NCBI RefSeq assembly: GCF_007994985.1
Contig: NZ_VOQF01000003.1
Location: forward strand, 62,001 to 126,000
Reading direction: 5' to 3'
Source: Metabacillus litoralis
GTDB lineage: Bacteria; Bacillota; Bacilli; Bacillales; Bacillaceae
Length of the DNA stretch: 64,000 nucleotides
Positions 26,010-34,931 of the stretch are shown here, piece by piece; positions within the stretch are counted from its first letter, which is position 1; every line of letters begins with the position of its first letter. The notes under the pieces were generated by a model. The model had not been told where the DNA came from. It did no database searches and saw only the letters and a list, made by a program, of their open reading frames with translations. The position numbers were made by a program, and so were the translations under genes.

Positions 26010-26990
26010 TTACGGCATTTTTTGTCCACGAGCTGATGTAAATAATGAATACCATTCCTCACGAGTCATATCCTCAGATTGATGTACTGCTTCAGCACAA
26101 TTGGAAATACGTTCTGGATTTGTCGTCCCGATAACAGGCTGAATTGATGCAGGATGTCTCATTAACCAACCAAGAACGATCGCTTCTTTCGTCGTATTTT
26201 TTTCATTAGCCATCTTCTCTACTAATTCAATCGTTTTTAGATCAGCTTCTGATAAGTTATCCAACTTGCGCCCAGTATACATACCATTTGCTAAAGGAGA
26301 CCATGCTTGAAGCTGAATATTCTCCAAACGACTATGCTCCATTATTCCATCTGCAAAGTTTACACTGTTACCAGCTTTTTGATTCACTAATATCCCTTGC
26401 TCCACAAAATCATTTCTTCTTAAACTCATTTCAAGTTGATTCACAATCATTTGCTCAGAGCTGTATGCTTCAATTAATTTTATTTGTGCAGAACTCATAT
26501 TGGAGACTCCAAAGTGACGAACTTTTCCGGAAGTTTTCAATTCTTCAAATGCTTCTGCTACTACCTCTGGCTCAATTAGTGGATCTGGTCGATGTAAAAG
26601 CAATATATCTATATACTCTGTATGTAATCGACCTAAAATAGCGTCAACAGATGACAATATATGATTTTTTGAAAAATCATATCGTTGTGGTCCTAATTCA
26701 TCCTGAAAGCGGATACCACATTTTGATTGAATAACCATATTTTCACGTAATGATGGTCGAGTATTTAGTATTTCTCCAAACACCTTTTCTGCTTTTCCCA
26801 TTGTATAGATATCTGCATGATCAAACATAGTAATCCCAATAGCTTGAGCTGCATCAATTGCTTTTTCTGCTTTAAGAATATCTTCACTTGTAATGGGATC
26901 TGAATTCCACCCACCACCAAAGCCCATACATCCTAAAATAAGACGACTACTTGTAATTTCACGTTTTTGTAACGGCATAATTGATTTCAT
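26010..26990 (-). CDS. Aldo/keto reductase
   Basis: 326 residues, (beta/alpha)8 barrel NADPH oxidoreductase. N-terminal LGCMGFGGGWNSD, the DHADIYTMGKAE segment (catalytic Asp and Tyr), the lysine in IQSKCGIRF and the histidine in LLHRPDPL form the usual tetrad; VIGTTNPERI near the end is the cofactor-phosphate loop. Resembles B. subtilis YcsN. Substrate unknown. AGAGGAGG ribosome site 6 nt before ATG. Single gene. Confidence 0.9.
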   Translation of the reverse strand: MKSIMPLQKREITSSRLILGCMGFGGGWNSDPITSEDILKAEKAIDAAQAIGITMFDHADIYTMGKAEKVFGEILNTRPSLRENMVIQSKCGIRFQDELGPQRYDFSKNHILSSVDAILGRLHTEYIDILLLHRPDPLIEPEVVAEAFEELKTSGKVRHFGVSNMSSAQIKLIEAYSSEQMIVNQLEMSLRRNDFVEQGILVNQKAGNSVNFADGIMEHSRLENIQLQAWSPLANGMYTGRKLDNLSEADLKTIELVEKMANEKNTTKEAIVLGWLMRHPASIQPVIGTTNPERISNCAEAVHQSEDMTREEWYSLFTSARGQKMP

Positions 26991-27118
26991 TACAATCCTC
27001 CTCTAATATTTAGATTAACTTGTTCCGTTTATACATTTAATAGACTATACTAATTAATCTTCAAAGAAAAGTAGTTGTATAATATGATCTCTAATAGATA
27101 TTTTCAAAAAAAGACCCT

Positions 27119-28216
27119 TTACTTTTTATCGTGCACCTCTGCAATCACATTGATTAAACTTTGATCTCCAGGAGCATCATGACCAATTTCCCATATCATC
27201 ATCCCACCTAAGCCATTGTCACTAGCTAATTTGGTTTTTCTTTGTATGGTTTTTATACCATTATAATGATATATAACTTGATTAATAATTGCCCGATCTC
27301 GTTCTGAATTTGTACTGTTATGTTTAATGATTTCATTGTAAGCTAATTGAGCCTCATTTTCTTCCTCTGGCTGAGCATAAAAAGGAACACCTAATACAAG
27401 TTTATTTCTTGGAATATCAAGAGAATCAAACAAATTTACCCAATAATCTACAATATCCCGTGTGAAGGAAAAAGGTGATAAAAAAGCTGCATCATATTGA
27501 TCATCCCATTGCCCATCATACGCCATAATATTTACATGATCTACATATTTAAACATCTCTGTATCATATACAATGCTATTAACTTCCTCACCTGTTACAC
27601 TATGTACTTTTGAATAGACTGCAATTGAAAGCTCCTTTGATTCTTTATGAAGTTGCTTGCTTAACTCCTGGATAAACGCTACCAATGCCTCTGAATCCTC
27701 TTGTGTCCGTGGATGCTCAAAATCGATATCAATGCCGTCAAGAGCCTGCTGCTTTGTTATCTTCATTATTTCATTGATCAAATTTTCGCGGGAGAATTCC
27801 CGTGATATCGCCTCTTTAAAATATTCATAAGACGTACCTCCCTGAATATGATACCAGCCCCCAACTGCTAGAAATACCTTAGTGTTATCTTGTTCTGCCT
27901 TTTCTTTAATAGTTTGTAAATTTGCCATTGCTGCTTCTCCATTCATCAGTAGCTTTCCATCTTTGGTAGGATGTGCGAATGAAAAGATAACATGAGTAAG
28001 CCCTTTTAAATTGATTACTAAAGGATCACGAAAATCCTGCACATATCCAATAATCTTTGTTCCACCAATTTCAGGTGCTTCTTTTGTCATGATATAATTC
28101 TTTGAATTTTGTTCACTCTCTAATTTTTCATGAAACTTTGTAAAATAGGTCCCAAGCACAAATCCTCCAACAAAAACAAGAAAAGTAATAGAAAATAACA
28201 AGTATTTATTTTGCAA
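27119..28216 (-). CDS. Membrane-anchored GH18 glycoside hydrolase (chitinase-like), last gene of biosynthetic operon
   Basis: 365 residues. A signal anchor (LFSITFLVFVGGFVLGTYF, about residues 7-25) puts the catalytic domain outside the membrane. GH18 signatures: FLAVGGW and DGIDIDFEHP with the DxxDxDxE set D160/D163/D165/E167, so the acid catalyst is kept; MAYDGQWDD and MMIWEIGHD also fit. No LysM or chitin-binding domain. TTG start 6 nt after GGGGTGAG. It lies 38 bp after the GNAT-like gene in the same direction and is probably co-transcribed, which suggests a sugar-containing product or cell-wall target. Confidence 0.85.
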   Translation of the reverse strand: MQNKYLLFSITFLVFVGGFVLGTYFTKFHEKLESEQNSKNYIMTKEAPEIGGTKIIGYVQDFRDPLVINLKGLTHVIFSFAHPTKDGKLLMNGEAAMANLQTIKEKAEQDNTKVFLAVGGWYHIQGGTSYEYFKEAISREFSRENLINEIMKITKQQALDGIDIDFEHPRTQEDSEALVAFIQELSKQLHKESKELSIAVYSKVHSVTGEEVNSIVYDTEMFKYVDHVNIMAYDGQWDDQYDAAFLSPFSFTRDIVDYWVNLFDSLDIPRNKLVLGVPFYAQPEEENEAQLAYNEIIKHNSTNSERDRAIINQVIYHYNGIKTIQRKTKLASDNGLGGMMIWEIGHDAPGDQSLINVIAEVHDKK

Positions 28217-28254
28217 TCACAACTCACCCCCTTAGCATCATATTCTTCCCAACA

Positions 28255-29394
28255 TCAAAACCCTTTTTTCTTCGCAAGAGGCTCTACAATTTTATCCATT
28301 ATCAATTTAATGATCTTCCACGACAACTTCTTGCTTAAAGATAAATGTTTTTGATAAAAATAAGTGTATTCAATTTCTTGAACAGATCCACGTTTTCTTT
28401 TGAATTCACCAGCACCAGCACTACGATGTCCTATATAATGGTGACCCATAATCTGTTGAGTAATAAGAAACGAAAGAACCCTATATAAGCCATCGCTTTT
28501 CTCTCTTGTTGTTTCGTACCCTAAAATAGGTGTTGTTAATACATTACCTCTGATTAACATGCCTACAATTCCTAAGACAATGTCATTTTTACAGATAAGC
28601 TTAAAGCTAAATAATTGATTTAAATAGATATTTCGATAAAAGTCCAATGTAAACTGAGGATTATTAGCAGAGTATTTTTGTATATATAATGAATTATATA
28701 GCTCTCGAATTCTTTCAATATCCACTTCAGCTACTTGTTTCACTTGATAGTTCTTATTTAAAATTATCTTTTCATCTTGTTTGAGAAGTTTTTTTTGTTT
28801 AGCAGTAAGCTGGTTGTCTTGATTTAGATTAAATAAATAGATGGAGCGTGACATTACGTTTTGATAACCTATTTCTTGTAGAAACTTACTTAAGTTATGG
28901 TGTAAACTATTGTTTATAGATCGAAAAAGAATTGTATGTTGTTTAAATTTCTCCGTTAAAAAGAGCGTTAACCTCTGCAATTGGTCAAAGGAAAGTGAAG
29001 GTTCTAGTAAATTTGTTGATAAAAACCAATTATTCACAACAACTACTTTATTGATATTACTTTTTTGTAAAACAAAACCCAAACCGTCAATAATAGCTCC
29101 TAAAAGCTTTTCAAGGGGTTTATTATGAAGCTCCCATAGCTCTTCCTTTGCATAGCTTATATAGTGAGTAAAAGGTGACGCTACATATGAATTGGTAAAC
29201 TCAGTATCGTTAACTGAAAGTGGAAGGATAATATCATCAATCTCAACTAAGTAAAGATCAGCTTTAACATTTTCAATGAATTTAGATACCCCATTTTTCA
29301 TTAATGGCTCGAAATATTGTTTTATCAACCTACCATCTTTTATACTTCCCCAATCAATTTCATCCATTGTGAGCTCATCATACATTTTGATCAT
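28255..29394 (-). CDS. GNAT-like (FemAB/N-acyltransferase superfamily) protein of the biosynthetic operon
   Basis: 379 residues. The C-terminal half (about 200-350) looks like an acyltransferase fold: FSFKLICKNDIVLGIVGMLI, then LYRVLSFLITQQIMGHHYIG and HRSAGAGEFKRKRGS, resembling the end of FemAB/GNAT-like acyltransferases that accept large acyl donors. The N-terminal half is a second, poorly conserved domain. ATG with AAAGGA 8 nt upstream. The start overlaps the preceding gene by 17 bp. A role in transferring the activated acyl group to an amine is inferred from the operon; no substrate is known. Confidence 0.65.
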   Translation of the reverse strand: MIKMYDELTMDEIDWGSIKDGRLIKQYFEPLMKNGVSKFIENVKADLYLVEIDDIILPLSVNDTEFTNSYVASPFTHYISYAKEELWELHNKPLEKLLGAIIDGLGFVLQKSNINKVVVVNNWFLSTNLLEPSLSFDQLQRLTLFLTEKFKQHTILFRSINNSLHHNLSKFLQEIGYQNVMSRSIYLFNLNQDNQLTAKQKKLLKQDEKIILNKNYQVKQVAEVDIERIRELYNSLYIQKYSANNPQFTLDFYRNIYLNQLFSFKLICKNDIVLGIVGMLIRGNVLTTPILGYETTREKSDGLYRVLSFLITQQIMGHHYIGHRSAGAGEFKRKRGSVQEIEYTYFYQKHLSLSKKLSWKIIKLIMDKIVEPLAKKKGF

Positions 29395-30718
29395 GATGAT
29401 TTTCCTTTAAAAGACTTTCAATTCGCTTTAATTTCCGATCAGAAGGTTTTAGGTCGTAAGGAAGAAAAGAAAAAGAAGGTATAATTAATTCATATGATTT
29501 CCAAAGCTTGACCATTTCTGCCCTCACTTCCTCTTTCACTTCCTCTAGTTGTCCATTCACTTTTAAGTGAATATTAATTTTCAGCATATCAACTTGTATT
29601 ACTTTATATTCAACAATCTTATCTGAAGCAAACATTATAGCTCTTCTAATAAAATCTGGAAAAAGAGTACATCTATCAGTACTTGTATTTTTTAACCCTA
29701 AAAAAAGATCATCACAACGACCATCAATTCTTTGCAAGGCAAGAAAAGGAGATCCACAGGGACATGGTGCTTTGCTTTCAATTAAAATATCATTTAAGCG
29801 ATATCTAATAATAGGCTGTGTTGTTCTGGTAAAATCAGATATTATCGGTACAAATATTCCTTTTTCTTCATCTAAATATTCTTTATGTATCATGACAATA
29901 TCTTCATTCATATGAAGAGTTCCATGTGAACAAGTAGCCGCTAAAAATCCTTCTGTACTTTGATAAACTTGATGAAGCTTTTGATTATAAATCTTTTCAA
30001 TATAATATTTATCTATATCCTCTAACACTTCTGCAACTGAAACAATTTTACTTGGACTTACGTTAATTATTTTTTGCTCCTGCCACTCTGCAAGTAATCT
30101 TAAAAAAGAAGGAGGACCTATGATTATTGTAGGTTGAAGATCATTTAGCTTTTTTTGATGTGCTATAAACTCATCTAGTAAATCAAAATAGTGGAATGTT
30201 ATTCTTCCATTCTCTGTTGATGAGTACAAATTATTATTTGCTCTTAAAAAAAAAGCTATTTTATGATGCTCAAATAAATGTCCTGGAAGTAATTTAGCTA
30301 ATACTGTTCCAACCCACTTTGCTGATTCTTTATCACTGATAAGAAATATCCCTCTGTTTCCACTAGTACCTGATGAAAGACCCATTGAAATACCGTTAAG
30401 CTTTGGTGAGAAATCCCTTGTCTTTTCAGCTTCTAATGCAAGGTGATAGGCTTGATCTTTATTGATATTAGCCGTATTTAACGTATTGAAATTTTCCATC
30501 ATTTCACGTTTAGAAATAATCGGGAGATGCTCCAAGTTACCATCAAAATGCGTTATCTTAGCTTGATAAAACTCCCTATAAAAAGCTGAATGCTTAAAAA
30601 CAAAAGCCATATGCCTTTTTATTTGTATTTTTTGGTAATGCTCTAATTGTTTACGCGTCTTAAATTTTCTTAGATATTTTGTTTTAAAATAATGCTTCAT
30701 TATTTCTATTTTATTCAT
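29378..30718 (-). CDS. Coenzyme F390 synthetase/PaaK-like adenylate-forming enzyme
   Basis: 446 residues. Phosphate-binding loop MGLSSGTSGNRGIFLIS (S/T-G-T-S-G), a TEGFLAATC segment corresponding to the adenylation A5 motif, DFTRTTQPIIRYRLNDI and CPCGSPFLALQRIDGRCDD, all in the pattern of the CoF synthetase family related to phenylacetate-CoA ligase. It should activate a carboxylate as acyl-AMP. ATG with AGAAGGA; the longer frame upstream has no ribosome site. Overlaps the MBL gene by 8 bp and the GNAT-like gene by 17 bp. Confidence 0.82.
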   Translation of the reverse strand: MNKIEIMKHYFKTKYLRKFKTRKQLEHYQKIQIKRHMAFVFKHSAFYREFYQAKITHFDGNLEHLPIISKREMMENFNTLNTANINKDQAYHLALEAEKTRDFSPKLNGISMGLSSGTSGNRGIFLISDKESAKWVGTVLAKLLPGHLFEHHKIAFFLRANNNLYSSTENGRITFHYFDLLDEFIAHQKKLNDLQPTIIIGPPSFLRLLAEWQEQKIINVSPSKIVSVAEVLEDIDKYYIEKIYNQKLHQVYQSTEGFLAATCSHGTLHMNEDIVMIHKEYLDEEKGIFVPIISDFTRTTQPIIRYRLNDILIESKAPCPCGSPFLALQRIDGRCDDLFLGLKNTSTDRCTLFPDFIRRAIMFASDKIVEYKVIQVDMLKINIHLKVNGQLEEVKEEVRAEMVKLWKSYELIIPSFSFLPYDLKPSDRKLKRIESLLKENHHDQNV

Positions 30719-31562
30719 AAATATATCCTTCTTTTGCAAGATTCGCAGTTTTTTTACAATGAGTAGGTAAGATATCAATTTCTGGTGCTTGTTTTGATAA
30801 TTCATGAAGCTTCAATACATTATTCTTATAAGAATTGACATCTTCAATTAATAAATTTGCAATTTTATGAGGAAAAATAGCGTTTTCGTATGCTTCACTT
30901 ACCCAAACGGCATCAGCACAAAGTAATACTTTTTTACCACTATCAAGCTGAACAAAAAGTCCACATTGACCAATTGCGTGTCCAGTTAAATCAATTGCAA
31001 TCACTGAATTGTCACCAAAAAGATCTCTTCCTTCATAAAAAGGTCCATAGCTATTGTCTAACTTTATTAGATCACAATCATTAATGAACTTTATTCGTTT
31101 TTCAATATCTTTTGGTAATATCTCTAATAAACAGCCCTTCATCAGAGCCTGTAGGTTTGTTAATCCACTGATATTTGTAAACGCTTCTTTAGATGTTAGA
31201 ATATTTGCCTTAGGAAAATCCTTTAAGCCTGCTGTATGATCACCATGAAAATGCGACAAGATAACCGTTGAAATTTCGTCAGCACTTATCCCATCAGACT
31301 CCAATTGATTTTTTAACGACTGTTGCTCCCCAAAGTATACAGGTGTTAATTTCGAATAAATGGAATAAGGAAATTTTTTTGTTTCTTGTAAAAAATAAGA
31401 AGCATATCCTGTATCAAACAATATATATCCTTTTTTAGGATGTTTTAATAATGCAGCAGTAGCTGAAAATGTAATTGTTTTGAGAGACTTTCTCGGATTT
31501 ACGACTTTTTCTGGATGTGTACAATATCCGCACTCATATATTTTTAATGAATTAATTGGCAT
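30711..31562 (-). CDS. MBL-fold metallohydrolase (lactonase/AHL-lactonase-like)
   Basis: 283 residues. Dinuclear metal site LSHFHGDHTAG (H104, H106, D108, H109), a later metal histidine in DLTGHAIGQCGLF, the bridging Asp in LLCADAVW and the terminal His in LPTHCKK: the complete N-acyl homoserine lactonase-like set. Probably hydrolyses a lactone or thioester in the pathway of its operon; quorum quenching is an alternative but the context argues against it. GGTGGA ribosome site. Overlaps the SDR gene by 11 bp. Confidence 0.83.
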   Translation of the reverse strand: MPINSLKIYECGYCTHPEKVVNPRKSLKTITFSATAALLKHPKKGYILFDTGYASYFLQETKKFPYSIYSKLTPVYFGEQQSLKNQLESDGISADEISTVILSHFHGDHTAGLKDFPKANILTSKEAFTNISGLTNLQALMKGCLLEILPKDIEKRIKFINDCDLIKLDNSYGPFYEGRDLFGDNSVIAIDLTGHAIGQCGLFVQLDSGKKVLLCADAVWVSEAYENAIFPHKIANLLIEDVNSYKNNVLKLHELSKQAPEIDILPTHCKKTANLAKEGYIYE

Positions 31563-32544
31563 ATCGTTTCCACCATTCGGTAAATTTCTGTGTGCCTTTT
31601 TCTATCGTTACTGCTGGTTTATAACCTAATTCTTCTTTCGCTTTTTGAATGTCTAGTGTTTGCGATTGTGAAAGCACACTAACTGTATATCTTGTGAGAA
31701 TTGGTTCTTTTCCACCTAAGAAAATCATTGAGCTATATTCTAACAATTGTGCAATAAGAAAAGCCTGTTTGTAGGAAATCTCTTTATATGTAAATTCCTT
31801 TTCTAGCTGTTTCATAACATCTTCTAAAATGCTATATAAATTCACTCGTTCTCCATTTGTTATATTGTATTTTTCTCCTAATGTTTCATTACTCGAATTC
31901 ATACATAAAAGCAATGCATCGACAACATTTTCAACATACGTTAAGTCAATCTCTACATTGCCACTACCGATCTTTGGAAACATACCTTTTTCACAAACTT
32001 TAATTAACCTTGGTAATATTGCGTTATCACCTGGTCCAAATATTGCCCTAGGTCGAATGATGATTGTTGGAAGTCCTTCTTGAAATGCTTTGTCCACTTC
32101 AATTTCTGCAAGATATTTTGTTTTTGCATAATGATTCACAAACCTCTCTGGCAAGGAATCTGTTTCCTTCACATTTACTCTTTCATCATAATAAAATGAA
32201 ATACTTGGTGTTGAAACATGAATAAGTCGTTTTACATTTGCTTGTTTACAACCTTCAATCACATTTTTGGTTCCCTCAACATTCGCTAAATAAAAATCTT
32301 TATATCTTCCCCAAGGTGATGAAAGAGCACCACAATGGAAAACAAATTGTTGGTTCTGACACAACTGAAGAATTTGTTCTTTATTTTCTAAGGCTGCCTT
32401 TTTAAAATGTATACCCTTAGTTGATAGAAATCTACCAATATCAGAATTACGACCAACTCCTGTAACATGATAGCCTAATGATACAAGTCGCAGTGCTAAT
32501 TTTTGACCTAGAAAACCGGTAGCACCTGTTACTAAAACGTTCAA
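31552..32544 (-). CDS. NAD-dependent epimerase/dehydratase (extended SDR, OleD/3-beta-HSD-like)
   Basis: 330 residues. N-terminal NAD(P) site VLVTGATGFLGQKLALRL, NVEGTKNVIEGCKQA, a serine in LIHVSTPSI and the catalytic Tyr-Lys pair in NHYAKTKYLAE, then RPRAIFGPGDN. This order is that of 3-beta-hydroxysteroid dehydrogenase/OleD-like extended SDRs, which reduce beta-ketoacyl products of thiolase-type condensation. ATGA overlap (4 bp) with the ATP-grasp gene. Reduction of the KAS III product is the likely job (inference). Confidence 0.82.
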   Translation of the reverse strand: MNVLVTGATGFLGQKLALRLVSLGYHVTGVGRNSDIGRFLSTKGIHFKKAALENKEQILQLCQNQQFVFHCGALSSPWGRYKDFYLANVEGTKNVIEGCKQANVKRLIHVSTPSISFYYDERVNVKETDSLPERFVNHYAKTKYLAEIEVDKAFQEGLPTIIIRPRAIFGPGDNAILPRLIKVCEKGMFPKIGSGNVEIDLTYVENVVDALLLCMNSSNETLGEKYNITNGERVNLYSILEDVMKQLEKEFTYKEISYKQAFLIAQLLEYSSMIFLGGKEPILTRYTVSVLSQSQTLDIQKAKEELGYKPAVTIEKGTQKFTEWWKRYAN

Positions 32545-33707
32545 AGAATTTCACCATCCCAGCTGATATCACTTGTTGATTGTGTAAGTATGTTTTGTTT
32601 ATTTCTTCTACTTTCTGTCCACAGTTGGAAAATACTAACGAATTGATAAAAAAAGGGGGTCTTATCATAACTTCGATAAGTGATATCTTTATAGAAAATC
32701 AGAATATACATCCAGCGTTTAAATGTTTTTAGAGATTTTATTTGTTTTGTTCCGTACAGAAGTAAGCCTAGCTTTATTGCTTCCTTACTATTCTTTTTGG
32801 GATATATCAATTGTTTATTTTCGTTTGTGATAACATCAGTTAATTCATGATCGAATAAGTGTAAACCACTGGTTGCTCTCGGATTACATTCAATTGGAAT
32901 AGCACGGTCATATTCATCAATAATAAAATCAAATGAAATCTGCCCGGTAAAATAAAGTTTTTTCACGATAGCTGCAACTAACAATTCAATATCATTTCTA
33001 TCATGGTGTTCAAAAGAAAGTGCGGCACCTATACCAGCAGGAAATTCAGTTTTATAAACAGTATGTGCTACAATTATCCCTTGCTTCACAATTGAATAAG
33101 AACAATATTGCTCTCCCGTTATTTTTTCTTGAAGAAGCCATGTTGAATCAAAAGAAACATCGTCTGGTAATTCGTTAATAGAGTTTATAAATAAAACAGA
33201 ATCTCCAAACCTTGAAAAAACCCTTTTTGCAACTAATTCTCCTTTTACTTTATTCTCCAAATCTTTCAAAATCGTTTTATTTGTTAGTAACCAGGTTTCA
33301 GGAACCTTGTATCCTAGGTTCTTGAGCAAACTGATACACTTATATTTATTATGGAGCACTAGTAGCTTTTGAATATCATCAACAAAAACTTCACAATCTT
33401 CACTAAGCACCTTCCGATATTGTGCTATATAAAAAATTTCCTCACATGTTGGTAGGAGTAGATTAATATTGTTTTGTTTAATAATTTTCTTCAATGCTTT
33501 AATAAATTCTAACGTTTTATATTTAGGTGACGGTAAAAGGTAGAATTCCAAAATACTATTCGACTTTTTCGATATTGCATATGAAACACTATCTGCTGCA
33601 TATACTTCATATCCTGCTTTTTTGAACATTCTGCATAAATGAAGACTTACTGGAGCTCTTACACCTGTAATTAATATCTTTTTTGGCTTTGATAATTCAA
33701 TACTCAA
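32541..33707 (-). CDS. ATP-grasp ligase of the biosynthetic operon
   Basis: 388 residues. The N-terminal pre-ATP-grasp domain starts ILITGVRAPVSLHLCRMFKK, and the ATP-grasp core runs from GELVAKRVFSRFGDSV to the Mg-binding FDFIIDEYDRAIPIECNPRA, with Glu and Asn in the ECNPRATSG motif as in carbamoyl-phosphate-synthase-like ligases. Forms an amide or ester from a carboxylate via acyl phosphate. TTG start 9 nt after GGAGG, which lies within the end of the KAS III gene (11-bp overlap). Confidence 0.82.
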   Translation of the reverse strand: MSIELSKPKKILITGVRAPVSLHLCRMFKKAGYEVYAADSVSYAISKKSNSILEFYLLPSPKYKTLEFIKALKKIIKQNNINLLLPTCEEIFYIAQYRKVLSEDCEVFVDDIQKLLVLHNKYKCISLLKNLGYKVPETWLLTNKTILKDLENKVKGELVAKRVFSRFGDSVLFINSINELPDDVSFDSTWLLQEKITGEQYCSYSIVKQGIIVAHTVYKTEFPAGIGAALSFEHHDRNDIELLVAAIVKKLYFTGQISFDFIIDEYDRAIPIECNPRATSGLHLFDHELTDVITNENKQLIYPKKNSKEAIKLGLLLYGTKQIKSLKTFKRWMYILIFYKDITYRSYDKTPFFYQFVSIFQLWTESRRNKQNILTQSTSDISWDGEIL

Positions 33708-34686
33708 GAATTATTCCTCCAATAGATAAACCAGCAGACGTTCCTAGTAATAAGACATAATCTCCTCTTTTAATTTTATCTTGCTTTACCGCTTCATATA
33801 AAGCCATAGGAATTGACGCTGCAATCATGTTTCCATAGTTCTCAATAATACTCATAAATCGCTCTTCTGGAACTTCCAGTTTTTTTCGAATGATTTTCAT
33901 TGCGGATGCACTCGCTTGATGAGGAATAACAAGGTTTATATCAGACATTGATAAACTTGTATTTTTAAATAAACGCTCTAAAAAAGCTGGTAAATATTTA
34001 TATGACAATTTAAAGATCCCTCTGCCATTCATATTAAAAAGAAAATCCCCAGCTGTATTTTCATCATAAAGTCTCGGATGGATTTTAGTTCCTCCTCCTC
34101 TTATTTCCGATAAATGTGCACCTTCACTATACGTTTCCATATGCGAACTAATTATTCCAGATTGAGTAGTGGATTTCGTTAAAACAACAGCAACTGCACC
34201 ATCCCCAAACAAAATACTACTTTCCTTTTGAGACCAATCCAAGCCAACAGAAGATATTTCTGAAGAGATTAGTAACACATTTTTATATTTGCCTGCGTCA
34301 ATTGGGTATGAGATCATATCCAAAGCAGTTACAAAGCTTAAACATGTAGAGTTTACATCAAAACAAGGAATGCCAGATTGCTCAAGACCTAGCTGTTTTT
34401 GTATTAATGAAGCATTACAAGGAATTGCCTGTTCAACCGTCCCACTCGCACTGATTATACAATCAATATCAGAAAATGTAAGACCTGCCTGATCTAATGC
34501 ATTAATTGCTGCATGAGCCCCCATATATGAAGCTGTTTCTTCTTCTATAAAATACCGTTTCTTTACACCTGACTTTTTTTCGGACCAACCATTAGGAGCA
34601 GAGATTTTGCGATCTATCTCGTCGGAATGGACCGTTCTCTTTGGAACATACGAACCAATACCAATTATTTTTATATGACGTTTCAT
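33697..34686 (-). CDS. KAS III-like 3-oxoacyl-ACP synthase (FabH/OleA-like), first gene of biosynthetic operon
   Basis: 329 residues, thiolase fold. The catalytic triad Cys-His-Asn is intact: FDVNSTCLSFVTA (C115), VIPHQASA (H256) and IENYGNMIAASIP (N286); the end LLGTSAGLSIGGIILEY fits. Condenses an acyl-CoA/ACP starter with a second acyl or malonyl unit. It differs from housekeeping FabH in sequence and sits first in a seven-gene operon, so it is pathway-specific. ATG with GAGGTG 6 nt upstream; a GTG three codons earlier is disfavoured because it is part of that ribosome site. Confidence 0.85.
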   Translation of the reverse strand: MKRHIKIIGIGSYVPKRTVHSDEIDRKISAPNGWSEKKSGVKKRYFIEEETASYMGAHAAINALDQAGLTFSDIDCIISASGTVEQAIPCNASLIQKQLGLEQSGIPCFDVNSTCLSFVTALDMISYPIDAGKYKNVLLISSEISSVGLDWSQKESSILFGDGAVAVVLTKSTTQSGIISSHMETYSEGAHLSEIRGGGTKIHPRLYDENTAGDFLFNMNGRGIFKLSYKYLPAFLERLFKNTSLSMSDINLVIPHQASASAMKIIRKKLEVPEERFMSIIENYGNMIAASIPMALYEAVKQDKIKRGDYVLLLGTSAGLSIGGIILEY

Positions 34687-34884
34687 TACTAGCACCTCAG
34701 AAATATTTCTTATTCTATTATTATATTAGCTCTTTTGAACCTGTAAGATAAATCCTTTGAAATAAGATTTACTTTTAAAAACCCCTGATCTTAAGCTATC
34801 AAACAGTGAAAATGTAATAGGAAGATATTCATATGTTATTTTACCTCTTATTTCTAATTTGGAAAATACTATCTTTTAGCTATA

Positions 34885-34923
34885 ATAAAATAAAAATCCT
34901 AGAGTTAATTAAAACCCTAGGAT
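34885..34923 (-). terminator. Terminator of the YkuI-like gene
   Basis: Minus strand CCTAGGGTT / AACTCTAGG stem with one mismatch followed by ATTTTTATTTT. It separates the EAL gene from the biosynthetic operon. Confidence 0.78.
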
Positions 34924-34931
34924 GTAGAAAT

